A DNA stretch of 64,000 bases from Saliphagus infecundisoli (GCF_020177375.1 NZ_JAIWHV010000004.1:1-64000), one strand, 5' to 3'. Shown: positions 1 to 8,309, counted from the stretch's first letter. The notes: generated by a model not told the origin, from the sequence alone. Numbers and translations: made by a program.

Positions 1-156
1 GCCGCCGACAGCGACTGTCCAGTGCTGATCACCGTCTCCGCCACTCCTCCGACACTATCCGAGCACGGATCAGACCGGTTCAGCATGTTCTCAATGCATT
101 CGTGCGGTCACTGATGTGATCGACTGAAGTTCCCTCGAACGCTTCTCGAACCTTCT

Positions 157-549
157 TCAGCATCCACCGTCTGCCTGCTGGCCGTTGATTGCTGTCCGCT
201 TTAGGAGGACAAATCCGACCTTGGCAGTCAATCCGACAAACATCCCCAGTGCGAAGCTATGGATGGGGACGGTCGGTGGCCTGAACACCCAGATGACTCC
301 CCATACGATCGCTGTAACCGTGACTAGCACGAGGAATCGGCCACCAATGCCGATTCGGTCCCACCAATCATCGACTATTTGGCCCAGTTTAGTGCTGGAG
401 GCATACTCGCTGAATACGACTACTGACGTGAACATCCCCACCCCGAGTAAAACCCATGAAATGCTATTGGTCTCTCACAGTTGCACTAGTGGGGAGAGCA
501 TACCGAATAGTCCGATCCCGATCCAGAATAACAGTCGTCTATTGGTCAT
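157..549 (-). pseudogene. Small multi-pass membrane protein interrupted by an in-frame stop
   Basis: Reading from an ATG at 549, 24 codons encode a short basic start and one hydrophobic helix. An in-frame TGA follows at 475-477, and the same frame then runs on to 157 with about three more hydrophobic segments. The frame stays open and membrane-like on both sides of the stop, so this looks like one four-helix protein with a nonsense mutation. The downstream part alone, restarting at an ATG at 441, would give a 94-residue protein. No family was recognised. Base composition here is more AT-rich than most of the window. Confidence 0.5.
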
Positions 550-842
550 TTCAGACGGATGCTTCCCCCATTCGGTCATATCGAGTTTTTATCCTGTTGT
601 GGTATAAATATTGTCAGCCTTTTTCACACTCCGGCGAGCGTCAGACTGTTTTATTCTGCCATAGTAAGTATGTGACATCCATCAAATACAGCGACTTTGA
701 CCGGGATCAGGGGAACCTGAGCGCAAGTGTCGTTACCGACACTATTGATGATCTTCATTAGTACACTCCAGCAACGATTGAGTGAGCGGTGTCGTCTCCG
801 GACTCAGAAGTTATATTCATGGAGTAACACAATCGCTTAACA

Positions 843-1280
843 ATGCCCTCTCCATCAGTGTACGATCATTACTCTTCGACTGACACTGATTCTGTGGATG
901 GGGTTTACCGAGTGGTTGGCATTAGCGAAGAAGGTGTAACGCTCCTCAGAGTCGGGGACGCCGACGGTCAACGGGTCAATACCGGGGAAATCATAACAGT
1001 CAGATACGACGACCTCAACGGATTTGATTCAGCCGAGAATCCGGATGGAAACCGTCCCTTGGGGGACGCGGTCAAACCCAAGGCGGAGATGGTTTACTGG
1101 ACATTTCGAGTCTTTGTTCAGCAACTGGCTGCACATCCGCTGATGACGCTTCTCGCTGTCGCAGTACTAGTGGTGGGGAGCTTCGGGGAAGAGTTTCTAT
1201 CACTTCCAAGCTCTGCTTTTAGTATTCTGATAATTGGAGGGAGTCTCGGACTCGCCTACATCGGAAGTGGCCGCCTGTAG
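843..1280 (+). CDS. Hypothetical membrane protein, 145 aa
   Basis: Family not recognised. The N-terminal 80 residues are soluble and look like a small beta-rich domain. Two hydrophobic segments follow (about 97-112 and 122-142), with the C-terminus ending in the second. An AT-rich TATA-like stretch lies about 30 bases before the ATG, which suits a leaderless haloarchaeal transcript. GC content is lower than in the housekeeping genes further right, as in the preceding broken gene, so this end of the window may be acquired DNA. Confidence 0.6.
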   Translation: MPSPSVYDHYSSTDTDSVDGVYRVVGISEEGVTLLRVGDADGQRVNTGEIITVRYDDLNGFDSAENPDGNRPLGDAVKPKAEMVYWTFRVFVQQLAAHPLMTLLAVAVLVVGSFGEEFLSLPSSAFSILIIGGSLGLAYIGSGRL

Positions 1281-1501
1281 CGTCAGACGCCGCCAGCGCC
1301 GCCGCACGTTCCGGTAGCAGCACCCACGGCGCCTGTTTCGGCACAACTCGCCGCACTCGCATTCTCCGTCCCATCAATCACGCGCATAACGCGCGGATTG
1401 AGGGAGCTCTCTGGTCAAAGAGCGTTGTCTGATACGTTCTTCTCGGTGATCAAGCGCACGCTCGGTGACGCCGTACGTGCGCGAAGCTGGTATCGAGCGA
1501 A

Positions 1502-1509
1502 CCTTTATT
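1502..1509 (+). promoter_or_regulatory. TATA-like box of the aldolase gene
   Basis: A T/A-rich octamer is centred about 27 bases before the ATG at 1533. That is the spacing expected for archaeal TBP with transcription starting at or next to the start codon. Confidence 0.5.
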
Positions 1510-1532
1510 CACTTTCCAGTGGTCTCTCCCTC

Positions 1533-2321
1533 ATGGCGACGTCACCACGTACTAACGATCTCCAACGGATACTCGCGGACGACGCCGTCGCGCTCGGCAT
1601 CCTCGAGAACGCGTACGATCCGAGCCTGGTCGAGTTCTACGGCGAACTCGGCCTCGATTTCGTCTGGATCGACCTCGAGCACGCAGGGCCGAGTCCGTGG
1701 AACGGCCACCGCATGGAAGACCTGCTCCGGGCTGCCGACGTTGGGGGGACTGAACTGCTCGTTCGGCTGCCCGAACCCGATCCCGGCACGATTCGGAAAG
1801 CTCTGGACGCAGGCGTCAGAAACCTGTTCGTCTCGCGGATCGAGTCCGCCGACGAGGTGCGGCGAGCGGTCGAGGCCTCGCGATTCGAATACGACGGGGA
1901 GCCCGGTAAACGCGGCTTCGCGAGCCCGCGAGCGAGCCGCTGGGGGACGACCGACGACTACGCTGGCACCGAGGACGAGGAGGTCGTCCTCGGCGTGACG
2001 ATCGAGAACCCGACCGCCGTAGCGAATATAGCGGAGATCCTCGCTGTCCCCGAACTGGGGTTCGTTTTCGCCGGCCCACTCGATCTTGCGGTGTCGCTCG
2101 GCCACCCCGGTGAGCCGACCCACGACGAGGTCGAGGAACACGTCGAAGAGATCCGGGAGGCCGCGCTCAAGGCCGACGTTCCCCTCGGCGGTCTCGGCTT
2201 TGGGATGGACGACGTCAACGAGAAGGCGAACGCGGGGTACCAGATACTGAATCTAGGGAGTACGACCGGCGCACTGCAGAGCGTCGTGCGATCGTGGCTG
2301 GACGACTACGAAGAGGCGTAG
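1533..2321 (+). CDS. HpcH/HpaI-family aldolase
   Basis: 262-residue class II pyruvate aldolase of the HpcH/HpaI family (relatives: 2-keto-3-deoxy-glucarate aldolase, 4-hydroxy-2-oxovalerate-type aldolases), which cleave 2-keto-3-deoxy acids to pyruvate and an aldehyde with a divalent metal. Visible family landmarks are the catalytic-base His50 in IDLEH, Arg78 in LVRLP, metal ligand Glu158 in IENP and Asp184 in GPLDL. The ATG at 1533 was chosen over an upstream TTG because the family N-terminus aligns there and a TATA-like box lies about 27 bases before it. The gene stands alone, so the true substrate is unknown. Sugar-acid breakdown would fit the oxidative sugar genes elsewhere in the window. 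Confidence 0.85.
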   Translation: MATSPRTNDLQRILADDAVALGILENAYDPSLVEFYGELGLDFVWIDLEHAGPSPWNGHRMEDLLRAADVGGTELLVRLPEPDPGTIRKALDAGVRNLFVSRIESADEVRRAVEASRFEYDGEPGKRGFASPRASRWGTTDDYAGTEDEEVVLGVTIENPTAVANIAEILAVPELGFVFAGPLDLAVSLGHPGEPTHDEVEEHVEEIREAALKADVPLGGLGFGMDDVNEKANAGYQILNLGSTTGALQSVVRSWLDDYEEA

Positions 2322-2444
2322 ACGAGTTGGTACCGCCGCGTATCCCCCGCTTCCGCCCGGTCTCAGATCTCTCCATGGCGACCGGCTGGTGAATTCATCA
2401 GGTTCTCACTTCAGCTCCGACAGCTGAAGCTGATTTCGAGAAGT

Positions 2445-3003
2445 ATGCTCTTGTCGATCGATACGTTCGAGCGTTGTGATCCCACTGTGTTCGACGAATG
2501 GGAGACACCCGTACTCATCAACCTCTACACACTGCTCTCAGATATCCAACAGAGTGTGGGCGATCTTCAACGGGAGTCCGTGAAGTACTTCTCGACCGCC
2601 TTCACCACGACCAGTCGGTCCATAGACAGTACGGCGCGGTCCAGCGGACGACCCGCCGGAATCAATCGCTCAAAAACGACGACGAAGTCCTCCGCGGGCT
2701 CGAAGACGAGGGCATCCCCCGTGAACGTGTCATGGCCGTCGATCGCGAGAAAGTCGAAGACGCACTCGATGTGACCGAACTCGCCGACTCGGCGGTCTAC
2801 GAGATCGGAGAGAGTGAGTACGTCCGCAAAGCCGACGTCGACGAGGAGACCAAAGAAACCCGGCCCAGGGACTCAAAGATCAGCTTGCGTTGAGCGACGA
2901 GCCTGAAGCCAAGGATTTCCGTGAGGAAGTCGACGAACTCGAGGACCGGATCGAGGAACTAATCGAGTTCAGTCCGGGGAACGAGGTCGGCACACGCTCG
3001 TAA
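2445..3003 (+). pseudogene. Decayed gene spread over three reading frames
   Basis: Protein-like sequence passes through all three forward frames. The first frame opens at ATG 2445 and stays protein-like to about 2590. The second covers about 2595-2870 (a charged stretch with DEVLRGLEDEG and EKVEDALDV). The third runs from about 2870 to a stop at 3001-3003 (DFREEVDELEDRIEEL). Each segment has haloarchaeal acidic composition only in its own frame, so two single-base frameshifts are inferred. I do not recognise the family. The C-terminal piece looks coiled-coil. Confidence 0.45.
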
Positions 3004-3085
3004 CCCTCGCCCATTGTACGCACTTCACGTACTGATATCAAGTCAAGAATTCCGGGCTCCACTGGGGCCAACGCTGTAAACGGAG

Positions 3086-3205
3086 TTACTCGTCGTCGGG
3101 TTCAGGGTCGTCACCGTCTCCGCGAACGAGCGCGGTCTCTGCCGACGCACTGGACTGGTCCTGTTCTGGGGTCGGACCATTGAGGAGTGTGTTGAAATCG
3201 CGACC
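3086..3205 (-). pseudogene. C-terminal gene remnant (acidic tail)
   Basis: About 38 codons open on the minus strand and end in a very acidic tail (DDPEPDDE, then stop at 3086-3088), a typical haloarchaeal C-terminus. No start or domain is present, so it reads as the 3' end of a lost gene. Confidence 0.3.
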
Positions 3206-3227
3206 TCGCCGTACTGATCTTGATAGA

Positions 3228-3350
3228 TCAGAGTAACTTTCCTGCCGAAGTGACTTCGTACAGTCCCGAGCGTTCTGCTGTCCCGATCTTCCGCACGAGG
3301 CAGTAATCCTCGAGTACTGGCAGCCGCGTGTTGAGGTTAAGAGTTGAGCT
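3228..3350 (-). pseudogene. Winged-helix regulator C-terminal remnant
   Basis: About 40 minus-strand codons end at a TGA (3228-3230). They contain the pattern NLNTRLPVLEDYCLV followed by a Gly-Leu-Tyr-Glu-Val turn, like the recognition helix and wing of short haloarchaeal winged-helix regulators of the phiH-repressor type. The N-terminal helix and start codon are missing, so this is treated as a fragment. Confidence 0.35.
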
Positions 3351-3421
3351 ATGGATTATGAACTGCTCTACACCCCGATCTCGATGCAGCCAGTGACGAA
3401 CCGAACTGTCTCAACAATCTC

Positions 3422-3453
3422 CTACGGAAGAGCGATCGTATTTTCCACAAGGC
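3422..3453 (-). pseudogene. Detached 3' end of the HTH-10 regulator
   Basis: If the insertion sequence and one copy of its 6-bp target duplication are removed, this piece joins in frame to the regulator fragment starting at 4517. It supplies the missing ending VENTIALP and a TAG stop at 3422-3424, matching the usual terminus of HTH-10 proteins. Confidence 0.7.
3448..3453. repeat. Left target-site duplication
   Basis: CAAGGC directly abuts the left inverted repeat and is repeated exactly at 4517-4522 after the right one. Confidence 0.75.
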
Positions 3454-3468
3454 GAGCGTGTCATAGAA
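3454..3468 (+). repeat. Left terminal inverted repeat
   Basis: GAGCGTGTCATAGAA is the exact reverse complement of 4502-4516. It marks the left end of the insertion sequence. Confidence 0.85.
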
Positions 3469-3493
3469 AGCCTCCCAAGGGAGGCTGCAGGGC

Positions 3494-4495
3494 TTGGAAA
3501 CTGTGTCCAGCAGTACCAACGCCCTACAGGACGCAGCATCGGTAGACGACTTCTTGAATGCGGCGGCTACCGAAACAGTGCCGCTGTTCGAACACCTTGA
3601 GTTCGAGTTTCTCCTGGAGTACGACGTGTTCGCCCCCGCTCGCCGGGGGCGAACACGAGTTCATCACCCGCCAGATCTCTTTCGCGGCTTTCTACACTGC
3701 TACTACAAGAATATCTACGGTACACGCCTGGTTACACGCGAACTCCAGCACAGCCTCGTCTGGTACTACTGCGGACTCGACAAACCGCCATCCAGAGACA
3801 CCATTGACCGCTTTCTCACCGACCTCGAACACGTTGTTGACACTGTCTTCGACAGGCTCGTCGAGCAGGCCGCCGCCCGCGGCCTGCTCGACTCCACGTA
3901 CTCGATCGATTCGACCCATGTCGAAGCGATCCAATACAACGACGCTGCCTCATGGAATTACGATCCAACAGCCGAGGAGCACTACTACGGCTTCGGCTGT
4001 ACGATCGTCTCAACTGGCGAAAAGATCCCGATAGCAGCGGAATTCACACAAACCAAACAAGCGGATCAAGAGACGGCGATGCGCGTCACGCGTGACGCGC
4101 TCGCCGTCGACACACCGATCTGGATGCTTGGAGACAGCGCGTACGATATCCTTGATTGGCACGACCACCTGCTGGCCGCAGGGGTCGTGCCAATCGCTCC
4201 GTACAACCCGCGAAACACCGACGATCCACTCGATATCGAGTACAGGGTCGAAAACCGCATCGCCGAACACAGTGAGGACGTTCAGCTGAACCAATCTATC
4301 TTGGACGAGACGTACAACCACCGGACAGGCGTCGAACGAACCAACGATGCAGTCAAGGGCTGCGGCCTCGGGCACGTTCGCGCCCGAGGCCGCGTCCACG
4401 CACGAACAGAAGTGTACGTTGCGCTCTGCCTCCGAGTAGTCGTTGCAATCACCAACTACGAGCGAGGAAACGATCCGGGCTGCGAGAAGCTATGA
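3494..4495 (+). CDS. DDE transposase of the insertion sequence
   Basis: 333-residue transposase starting at TTG just inside the left inverted repeat. Likely catalytic acids are the Asp in SIDSTHVEA, the Asp in GDSAYD, and the Glu in the late segment TGVERTND (spacing typical of IS4/IS5 DDE enzymes with a Y-R-E-like signature). The frame is intact, so the element may be active. The coding sequence is unusual in containing at least five long perfect inverted repeats, for example 3626-3656, 3860-3892 and a 20-bp palindrome at 4081-4100, described separately. Confidence 0.88.
   Translation: METVSSSTNALQDAASVDDFLNAAATETVPLFEHLEFEFLLEYDVFAPARRGRTRVHHPPDLFRGFLHCYYKNIYGTRLVTRELQHSLVWYYCGLDKPPSRDTIDRFLTDLEHVVDTVFDRLVEQAAARGLLDSTYSIDSTHVEAIQYNDAASWNYDPTAEEHYYGFGCTIVSTGEKIPIAAEFTQTKQADQETAMRVTRDALAVDTPIWMLGDSAYDILDWHDHLLAAGVVPIAPYNPRNTDDPLDIEYRVENRIAEHSEDVQLNQSILDETYNHRTGVERTNDAVKGCGLGHVRARGRVHARTEVYVALCLRVVVAITNYERGNDPGCEKL
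3626..3656 (+). repeat. Perfect hairpin inside the transposase gene
   Basis: Arms 3626-3638 and 3644-3656 are exact 13-bp reverse complements with a 5-base loop, all within coding sequence. Confidence 0.8.
3860..3892 (+). repeat. Perfect hairpin inside the transposase gene
   Basis: Arms 3860-3873 and 3879-3892 are exact 14-bp reverse complements with a 5-base loop, within coding sequence. Confidence 0.8.
4081..4100 (+). repeat. 20-bp perfect palindrome in the transposase gene
   Basis: The ten bases 4081-4090 (GCGCGTCACG) are followed immediately by their exact reverse complement. Confidence 0.8.
4154..4195 (+). repeat. Perfect inverted repeat in the transposase gene
   Basis: Arms 4154-4166 and 4183-4195 are exact 13-bp reverse complements, separated by 16 bases that contain a smaller nested repeat. 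Confidence 0.75.
4362..4393 (+). repeat. Perfect inverted repeat in the transposase gene
   Basis: Arms 4362-4373 and 4382-4393 are exact 12-bp reverse complements with an 8-base loop, near the end of the transposase frame. Confidence 0.75.
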
Positions 4496-4501
4496 GATGC
4501 A

Positions 4502-4516
4502 TTCTATGACACGCTC
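4502..4516 (-). repeat. Right terminal inverted repeat
   Basis: Exact reverse complement of 3454-3468. It marks the right end of the insertion sequence. Confidence 0.85.
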
Positions 4517-4522
4517 CAAGGC
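4517..4522. repeat. Right target-site duplication
   Basis: CAAGGC, identical to 3448-3453. Confidence 0.75.
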
Positions 4523-4974
4523 TGGTATGGGCGCGGCGTAAACACTCAGAAGCTGCTTGGTGGGAGACGTCAAACTCGTTTGCTAACTCTTCCAGAGCAG
4601 CCCCGCGAGGAATGTCGTAATATCCACCGTCGAACGCGGCAATCATCATCTCGTACTGGTTTTCTATTAGGCCGAACCGTCCGTTTCGATCCTCCTTGAT
4701 GGCATATACCCTGTGTATCTCAAAGCCGATTCCGTGGTCTTGGTAGTGGTCATGGGTCTGTGAGACTGCTTCACGAGTTGGGAAGAGCAAGCGCAGCGTC
4801 CATCCTCCACTGGTTGCGTGTGCAGAAGTGATCGTACTTTCTTCTACCGTGAGTAGATCCAGTACGGTTGTAACCATCTCGTTCCATTTCGACGATCATA
4901 TCCGGCGCACTGGTCAGCGCGTGGTGGAGAGCGAAGTCATCCGCCTTGACGGTGAACTCGGCAATTACACTCAT
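4517..4974 (-). pseudogene. HTH-10 (bacterio-opsin activator-type) regulator, disrupted
   Basis: The N-terminus from ATG 4974 (MSVIAEFTVKADDFAL) is typical of haloarchaeal HTH-10 regulators. After about 33 residues the frame is lost, and the remaining protein continues in another frame from about 4877: part of the sensory domain, then the HTH-10 domain (ALEELANEFDVSHQAASECLRRAH). Intact family members are roughly 210 residues and this one sums to about 165, so an internal deletion plus frameshift is likely. The insertion sequence then replaced the last nine codons; the original ending is still readable at 3422-3453. The gene was probably already dead before the insertion. Confidence 0.75.
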
Positions 4975-5136
4975 ACAGTTTCCTTGGTCTCGGGAATCAT
5001 CAGGAAGAGGATTGGCGACAGACGACGCTCACTCTCTCGAAAAGCCGATAGCCAGCACTTCAGGATGCACCGGTGATCCACTGCTCATCGTTTTCACTCC
5101 TTCTTAGACAGGACGCAGGCTTTCTCGAGACATTCA

Positions 5137-5334
5137 TCATGCGTCTCCAACCGGGCGTTCGAAGATCAGGAACTTCGTTCCCCCGCCCGTGTAGTCGACC
5201 GTCTCGACGAGTCGCCAGCCGTCGCTCGCCAGGTCGTTGATCTCCGCTTTGGGGTCTACGGACTCCTTTTTCACCTCGCCGCGAGGGACTCGCAAGGTCT
5301 CGTACTCCCAGTGGTCGTCGGTTCGTTCACTCAT
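5137..5334 (-). CDS. DUF4177-like small protein, 65 aa
   Basis: A 65-residue cytoplasmic protein with the pattern of the DUF4177 family: an N-terminal strand (WEYETLRV), a helix with a Leu-Ala-x-x-Gly-Trp-Arg-Leu turn and a C-terminal strand (KFLIFERP). The function of the family is unknown. The ATG at 5334 gives exactly the family length; an upstream in-frame extension has no family support. It runs antiparallel to nothing essential and is followed by a lipoprotein gene upstream on the same strand. Confidence 0.7.
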   Translation of the reverse strand: MSERTDDHWEYETLRVPRGEVKKESVDPKAEINDLASDGWRLVETVDYTGGGTKFLIFERPVGDA

Positions 5335-5426
5335 TCGATGAAATACGGAGCGGGGAGTCGTATAACTGCTTCCGATCTCCGTCGGTCGCGGTCGTCGCAC
5401 GGATCGTCCCTCGAGCGACGGGAGGG

Positions 5427-5816
5427 CTACGGGACCGTCGAGCCCTCGACCGTCACGTTCTGTGTGGCCACGACGCTCCCGCTGGTGGTGTTGACCGCGT
5501 ACAGCGTCGCGGGCGCTCCGGTCGGCAGCGGAAGCGAGACCGTCGTCTGTCCGGCGTCGAGGGTCGTCGAGTAAAAGGAGCCGCCGCTCTCCGTGATGAC
5601 GTTCACCCGGCTCACCCCGTCGGCCGTCGTCGCCGAGGACGAGAACGTGACGGTCGCCTGGACCGACGACGTCCCCCACTGGTTGTCGGTCGTAACGTTT
5701 CGGAAGGTGTCCGAGTCGCCGGTTTCGACGGTCGGAGAGACGGTGAGACAGCCGCCCATGACGACCAGGGCGGCGACAACGAAGACCGCAGTCGAGGCGT
5801 TCCGCGTCGTATCCAT
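5427..5816 (-). CDS. Predicted lipoprotein with beta-rich domain, 129 aa
   Basis: The N-terminus has a hydrophobic helix (about 10-20) ending at MGGC, a lipobox with Cys23 as the probable lipidated residue. The rest is Ser/Thr-rich and beta-strand-like, resembling a small immunoglobulin-like fold (alternating strands such as VQATVTFSS and TVSLPLP). Several Asn-x-Thr sequons suggest surface glycosylation. The family is not recognised. The protein is expected to be anchored on the outer face of the membrane. The ATG at 5816 directly precedes the signal peptide. Confidence 0.65.
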   Translation of the reverse strand: MDTTRNASTAVFVVAALVVMGGCLTVSPTVETGDSDTFRNVTTDNQWGTSSVQATVTFSSSATTADGVSRVNVITESGGSFYSTTLDAGQTTVSLPLPTGAPATLYAVNTTSGSVVATQNVTVEGSTVP

Positions 5817-6027
5817 GTGGGGGTCCGTCCGCGAGCGAGCCTTATTACTCCACGGATGGCAGTCCGCTCGGAAACCCCCCGAATGCGGTGATCCTGCCGG
5901 GAGAACGGAGGGCTCAAGTGAGTCCTCCGTCTCGACGGAACCAGTAAATGACGCGCGCCGTGTACGAGGGTGCGGGCTCTCGCTCGCCGGTCTCGAGACC
6001 GGGCGGGACCCACGAGGGACCGAGGCC

Positions 6028-7101
6028 ATGAGCGACGACACCACCGAAAACGTCGACAGCCGCGAGGAGGACCCGAACCTCGACGCGTCCGACGTCGACG
6101 ACATCGGAACGGCGAACACGATGCGCGAGCGAGGCGGCGAGACCAAACTCAAGGTCTGGCTGACTCTCGACGGCCACCGCCTCGTCGTCGCGGGCCTGCT
6201 CGCGTTGCTCATCTTCGGCGTGTTCGTCTTCGGGGGGACGTTCTTCTACCAGTACTACCTCACCGACGCACAGACCGCCGACACCGTCGAGACGGTGTTC
6301 TCGACGATGATCAGTGCCATCATCACCGGCGTCACCCTGGTGTTGACCATCAGCCAGATCGTCATCTCCCAGGAGAACGGTCCGCTGGGCGACCAGCGCG
6401 ACCGCATGAACGGCACGATGGAGTTCCGGGAGTACACGAAGGAGATCACCGGAACGCCGACGCCCGCGGATCCGTCGGCGTTTCTCCGCGCGTTGATCTT
6501 GGAGAGCAAGGAGTACGCCGAGAGGCTCCGCGAATCGGTTCACGACAACGAGAGCGAGGACCTCCGGGGGGAGGTCGACGAGTTCACGAACAGCCTCGTC
6601 GGCAACGCGGAGGCAGCGGCGGACAAACTCGAAGGTCGGAAGTTCGGCTCCTACACTGTCGTCTCGGCGGCGCTCGACTACAACTACGGCTGGAAGATCT
6701 TCCAGGTCGAACGCATCACCGACGACCACAGCGATGCCCTCACGGAGGAGACGCGCGTGATCCTCGACGACCTGAAGACGGCGCTGTCGATGTTCGGTCC
6801 CGCCCGCGAGCACATCAAGACGCTGTACTTCGAGTGGGAACTCATCAGCCTCTCACAGAACATCCTCTACCTGTCGGTCCCGGCGCTCATCGTCGCCGGC
6901 TTCATGACGACGTACATCGGCGGGTCGTCGCTCCCCGGCGTGACCCTCGGCGTGCCGAACCTTATCTGGATCACGGCGGCGGCGTTCGCCGTGACGTCGC
7001 TCCCGTTCTTGTTGCTGATCTCCTACATCGCCCGGATCGCGACGATCGCGAAGCGGACGCTCGCCATCGGCCCGTTCATCCTCCGCGATTCACAGCGCTG
7101 A
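6028..7101 (+). CDS. Four-helix integral membrane protein, 357 aa
   Basis: An acidic N-terminus (1-45) is followed by two transmembrane helices (about 54-75 and 90-113), a cytoplasmic or external helical middle of about 170 residues, and two more helices (about 283-300 and 312-338). This 2+2 arrangement with a helical soluble insert is common among uncharacterised haloarchaeal membrane proteins. No catalytic motif is visible. The ATG at 6028 was chosen because upstream sequence in this frame loses haloarchaeal composition and overlaps the divergent lipoprotein gene. Confidence 0.7.
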   Translation: MSDDTTENVDSREEDPNLDASDVDDIGTANTMRERGGETKLKVWLTLDGHRLVVAGLLALLIFGVFVFGGTFFYQYYLTDAQTADTVETVFSTMISAIITGVTLVLTISQIVISQENGPLGDQRDRMNGTMEFREYTKEITGTPTPADPSAFLRALILESKEYAERLRESVHDNESEDLRGEVDEFTNSLVGNAEAAADKLEGRKFGSYTVVSAALDYNYGWKIFQVERITDDHSDALTEETRVILDDLKTALSMFGPAREHIKTLYFEWELISLSQNILYLSVPALIVAGFMTTYIGGSSLPGVTLGVPNLIWITAAAFAVTSLPFLLLISYIARIATIAKRTLAIGPFILRDSQR

Positions 7102-7319
7102 TCGGGCCACCCTCACACCCGATCCTGGTCCAACCGCTTCCGAGCACCGCGAGGAGCGAACGGCCACCGGTTTCGCCCCCCGATCGCGGCGGGTCGATGC
7201 AGTGATCCCCGGGAGCACCCCCAGTAGCGGGCCGATGACGACCGTGAGTGCGATCAGCAGGCCGTCGGGAACCGCCCGCGCGGGATCTCCGGCCGGAACG
7301 GCTTCGCTTTCGAACCCAC

Positions 7320-7628
7320 CTACTCCTCGAGCAGGGGGTCCTCGTCGTCGCTTCGATCCCACTCGAGTTCGAACTCGATCGAGCGTTCGACGCCGTCGTC
7401 CTCCCGCTCGTCCTCGATCTCGACCTCGAATTCGAGGGAGTCCGGCGGCGCGATCGTTACCGACTCGCCGTCGATTTCGACGTCGAAGGGACCTCCCTCC
7501 CGGAGGGTTCCGGCGAACGCCTCCAGGTGGTCGGCGACCTCCTCGCGCGAGACGTCCTCCCGCTCGACTTCCGCTTCGATCTCGTCGTCCTCGCTTTCGA
7601 CCTCGACGTCGGATTCGTCTTCGGACAT
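7320..7628 (-). CDS. Amphi-Trp domain protein, 102 aa
   Basis: Small, extremely acidic protein. The N-terminal 25 residues are almost all Asp/Glu. The rest fits the amphi-Trp family: a helix (REEVADHLEAFAGTL), a Gly-rich turn, then alternating beta strands ending in a conserved Glu-Leu-Glu-Trp. The role of the family is unknown; it is common and often duplicated in haloarchaea. The ATG at 7628 starts the family-like acidic leader. Confidence 0.75.
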   Translation of the reverse strand: MSEDESDVEVESEDDEIEAEVEREDVSREEVADHLEAFAGTLREGGPFDVEIDGESVTIAPPDSLEFEVEIEDEREDDGVERSIEFELEWDRSDDEDPLLEE

Positions 7629-7913
7629 CCCATCGGGGTACGCGGGGGGACCACCTAAAACGATCGCCGGAAACTGCGAGCCCGCTCGGTGATCGCTCCG
7701 GATCCTCGTCCCGGCCCTCGTCGGATTCCGGGGAGCCATCGCCGAGAGCGCGGTGTTCCCGGCCTGTCGGTCCGGGCGAGTCAGTCATCCCGTACGGGGG
7801 GTGCCCGACGCGGCGATAACGGCGCTCCCGGTGGGACCCGCTCCTCTCGGACCGTGGAATTACTACTGAGCATTTACGAAGATTTTTGTATGCAGGCTGT
7901 GTATCTCGGTTCA

Positions 7914-8309
7914 ATGAGCGTCCATCCCGCCCCCGACGTCGAAGCACCGATCGACCGCTGTCGACCCGCGGACGTCACCCCCGTCCGTCTGGAGGCCGAC
8001 GCCCTGGAATCGACCGCCCCCGACTACCTCCGCGAGCTGAAAGGCGAGTTCGCCGGCGAGGGACTCTCCCCCGCCGAACTCGCCGTCGAGGCCCGCTTCG
8101 AGGCCGACTGCTCGCTCCGGACCCAGAGCGAGGCCGACCGCCTCCGGGAGCTCGTCCGGGCGGGTACCTTCCTCGGCGTCGACCGGGTAACTGTGTCCTG
8201 TGACTCCGTCGCGAACCCGGAGAAGGTCCGCCCCGCCCTCGAAGCGTGTGCCGAACGCGCCGACCGCGAGGGGATCGCCTTCGAGGTCGACGGGCTCGAC
8301 CTCGCGTAG
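7914..8309 (+). CDS. Hypothetical cytoplasmic protein upstream of a METTL5-like gene
   Basis: 131 residues, no membrane segment, no recognised family. The sequence alternates helices and strands, with a cysteine-containing pair near residues 63 and 86. An ATG at 7890 could add eight residues. The stop is only two bases before the GTG of the methyltransferase gene, so the two are almost certainly cotranscribed and translationally coupled. A role beside that methyltransferase is inferred only from this spacing. Confidence 0.7.
   Translation: MSVHPAPDVEAPIDRCRPADVTPVRLEADALESTAPDYLRELKGEFAGEGLSPAELAVEARFEADCSLRTQSEADRLRELVRAGTFLGVDRVTVSCDSVANPEKVRPALEACAERADREGIAFEVDGLDLA

Larger units (their letters stand above)
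3454..4516 (+). mobile_element. Complete insertion sequence, 1063 bp
   Basis: The element is bounded by perfect 15-bp inverted repeats and flanked by 6-bp direct repeats (CAAGGC), and carries one DDE transposase gene filling nearly all of it. Perfect ends and target duplication indicate a fairly recent insertion. It sits inside the 3' end of an HTH-10 regulator gene. The size and transposase type fit the IS4/IS5 superfamily as found in haloarchaea; the exact family assignment needs a database comparison. Confidence 0.85.

Noticed and set aside
7090-7319. Minus-strand frame with one hydrophobic segment after the amphi-Trp gene
   Set aside because: It contains a plausible helix near 7200-7260 but lacks a start codon with support and merges into a low-complexity shadow frame.
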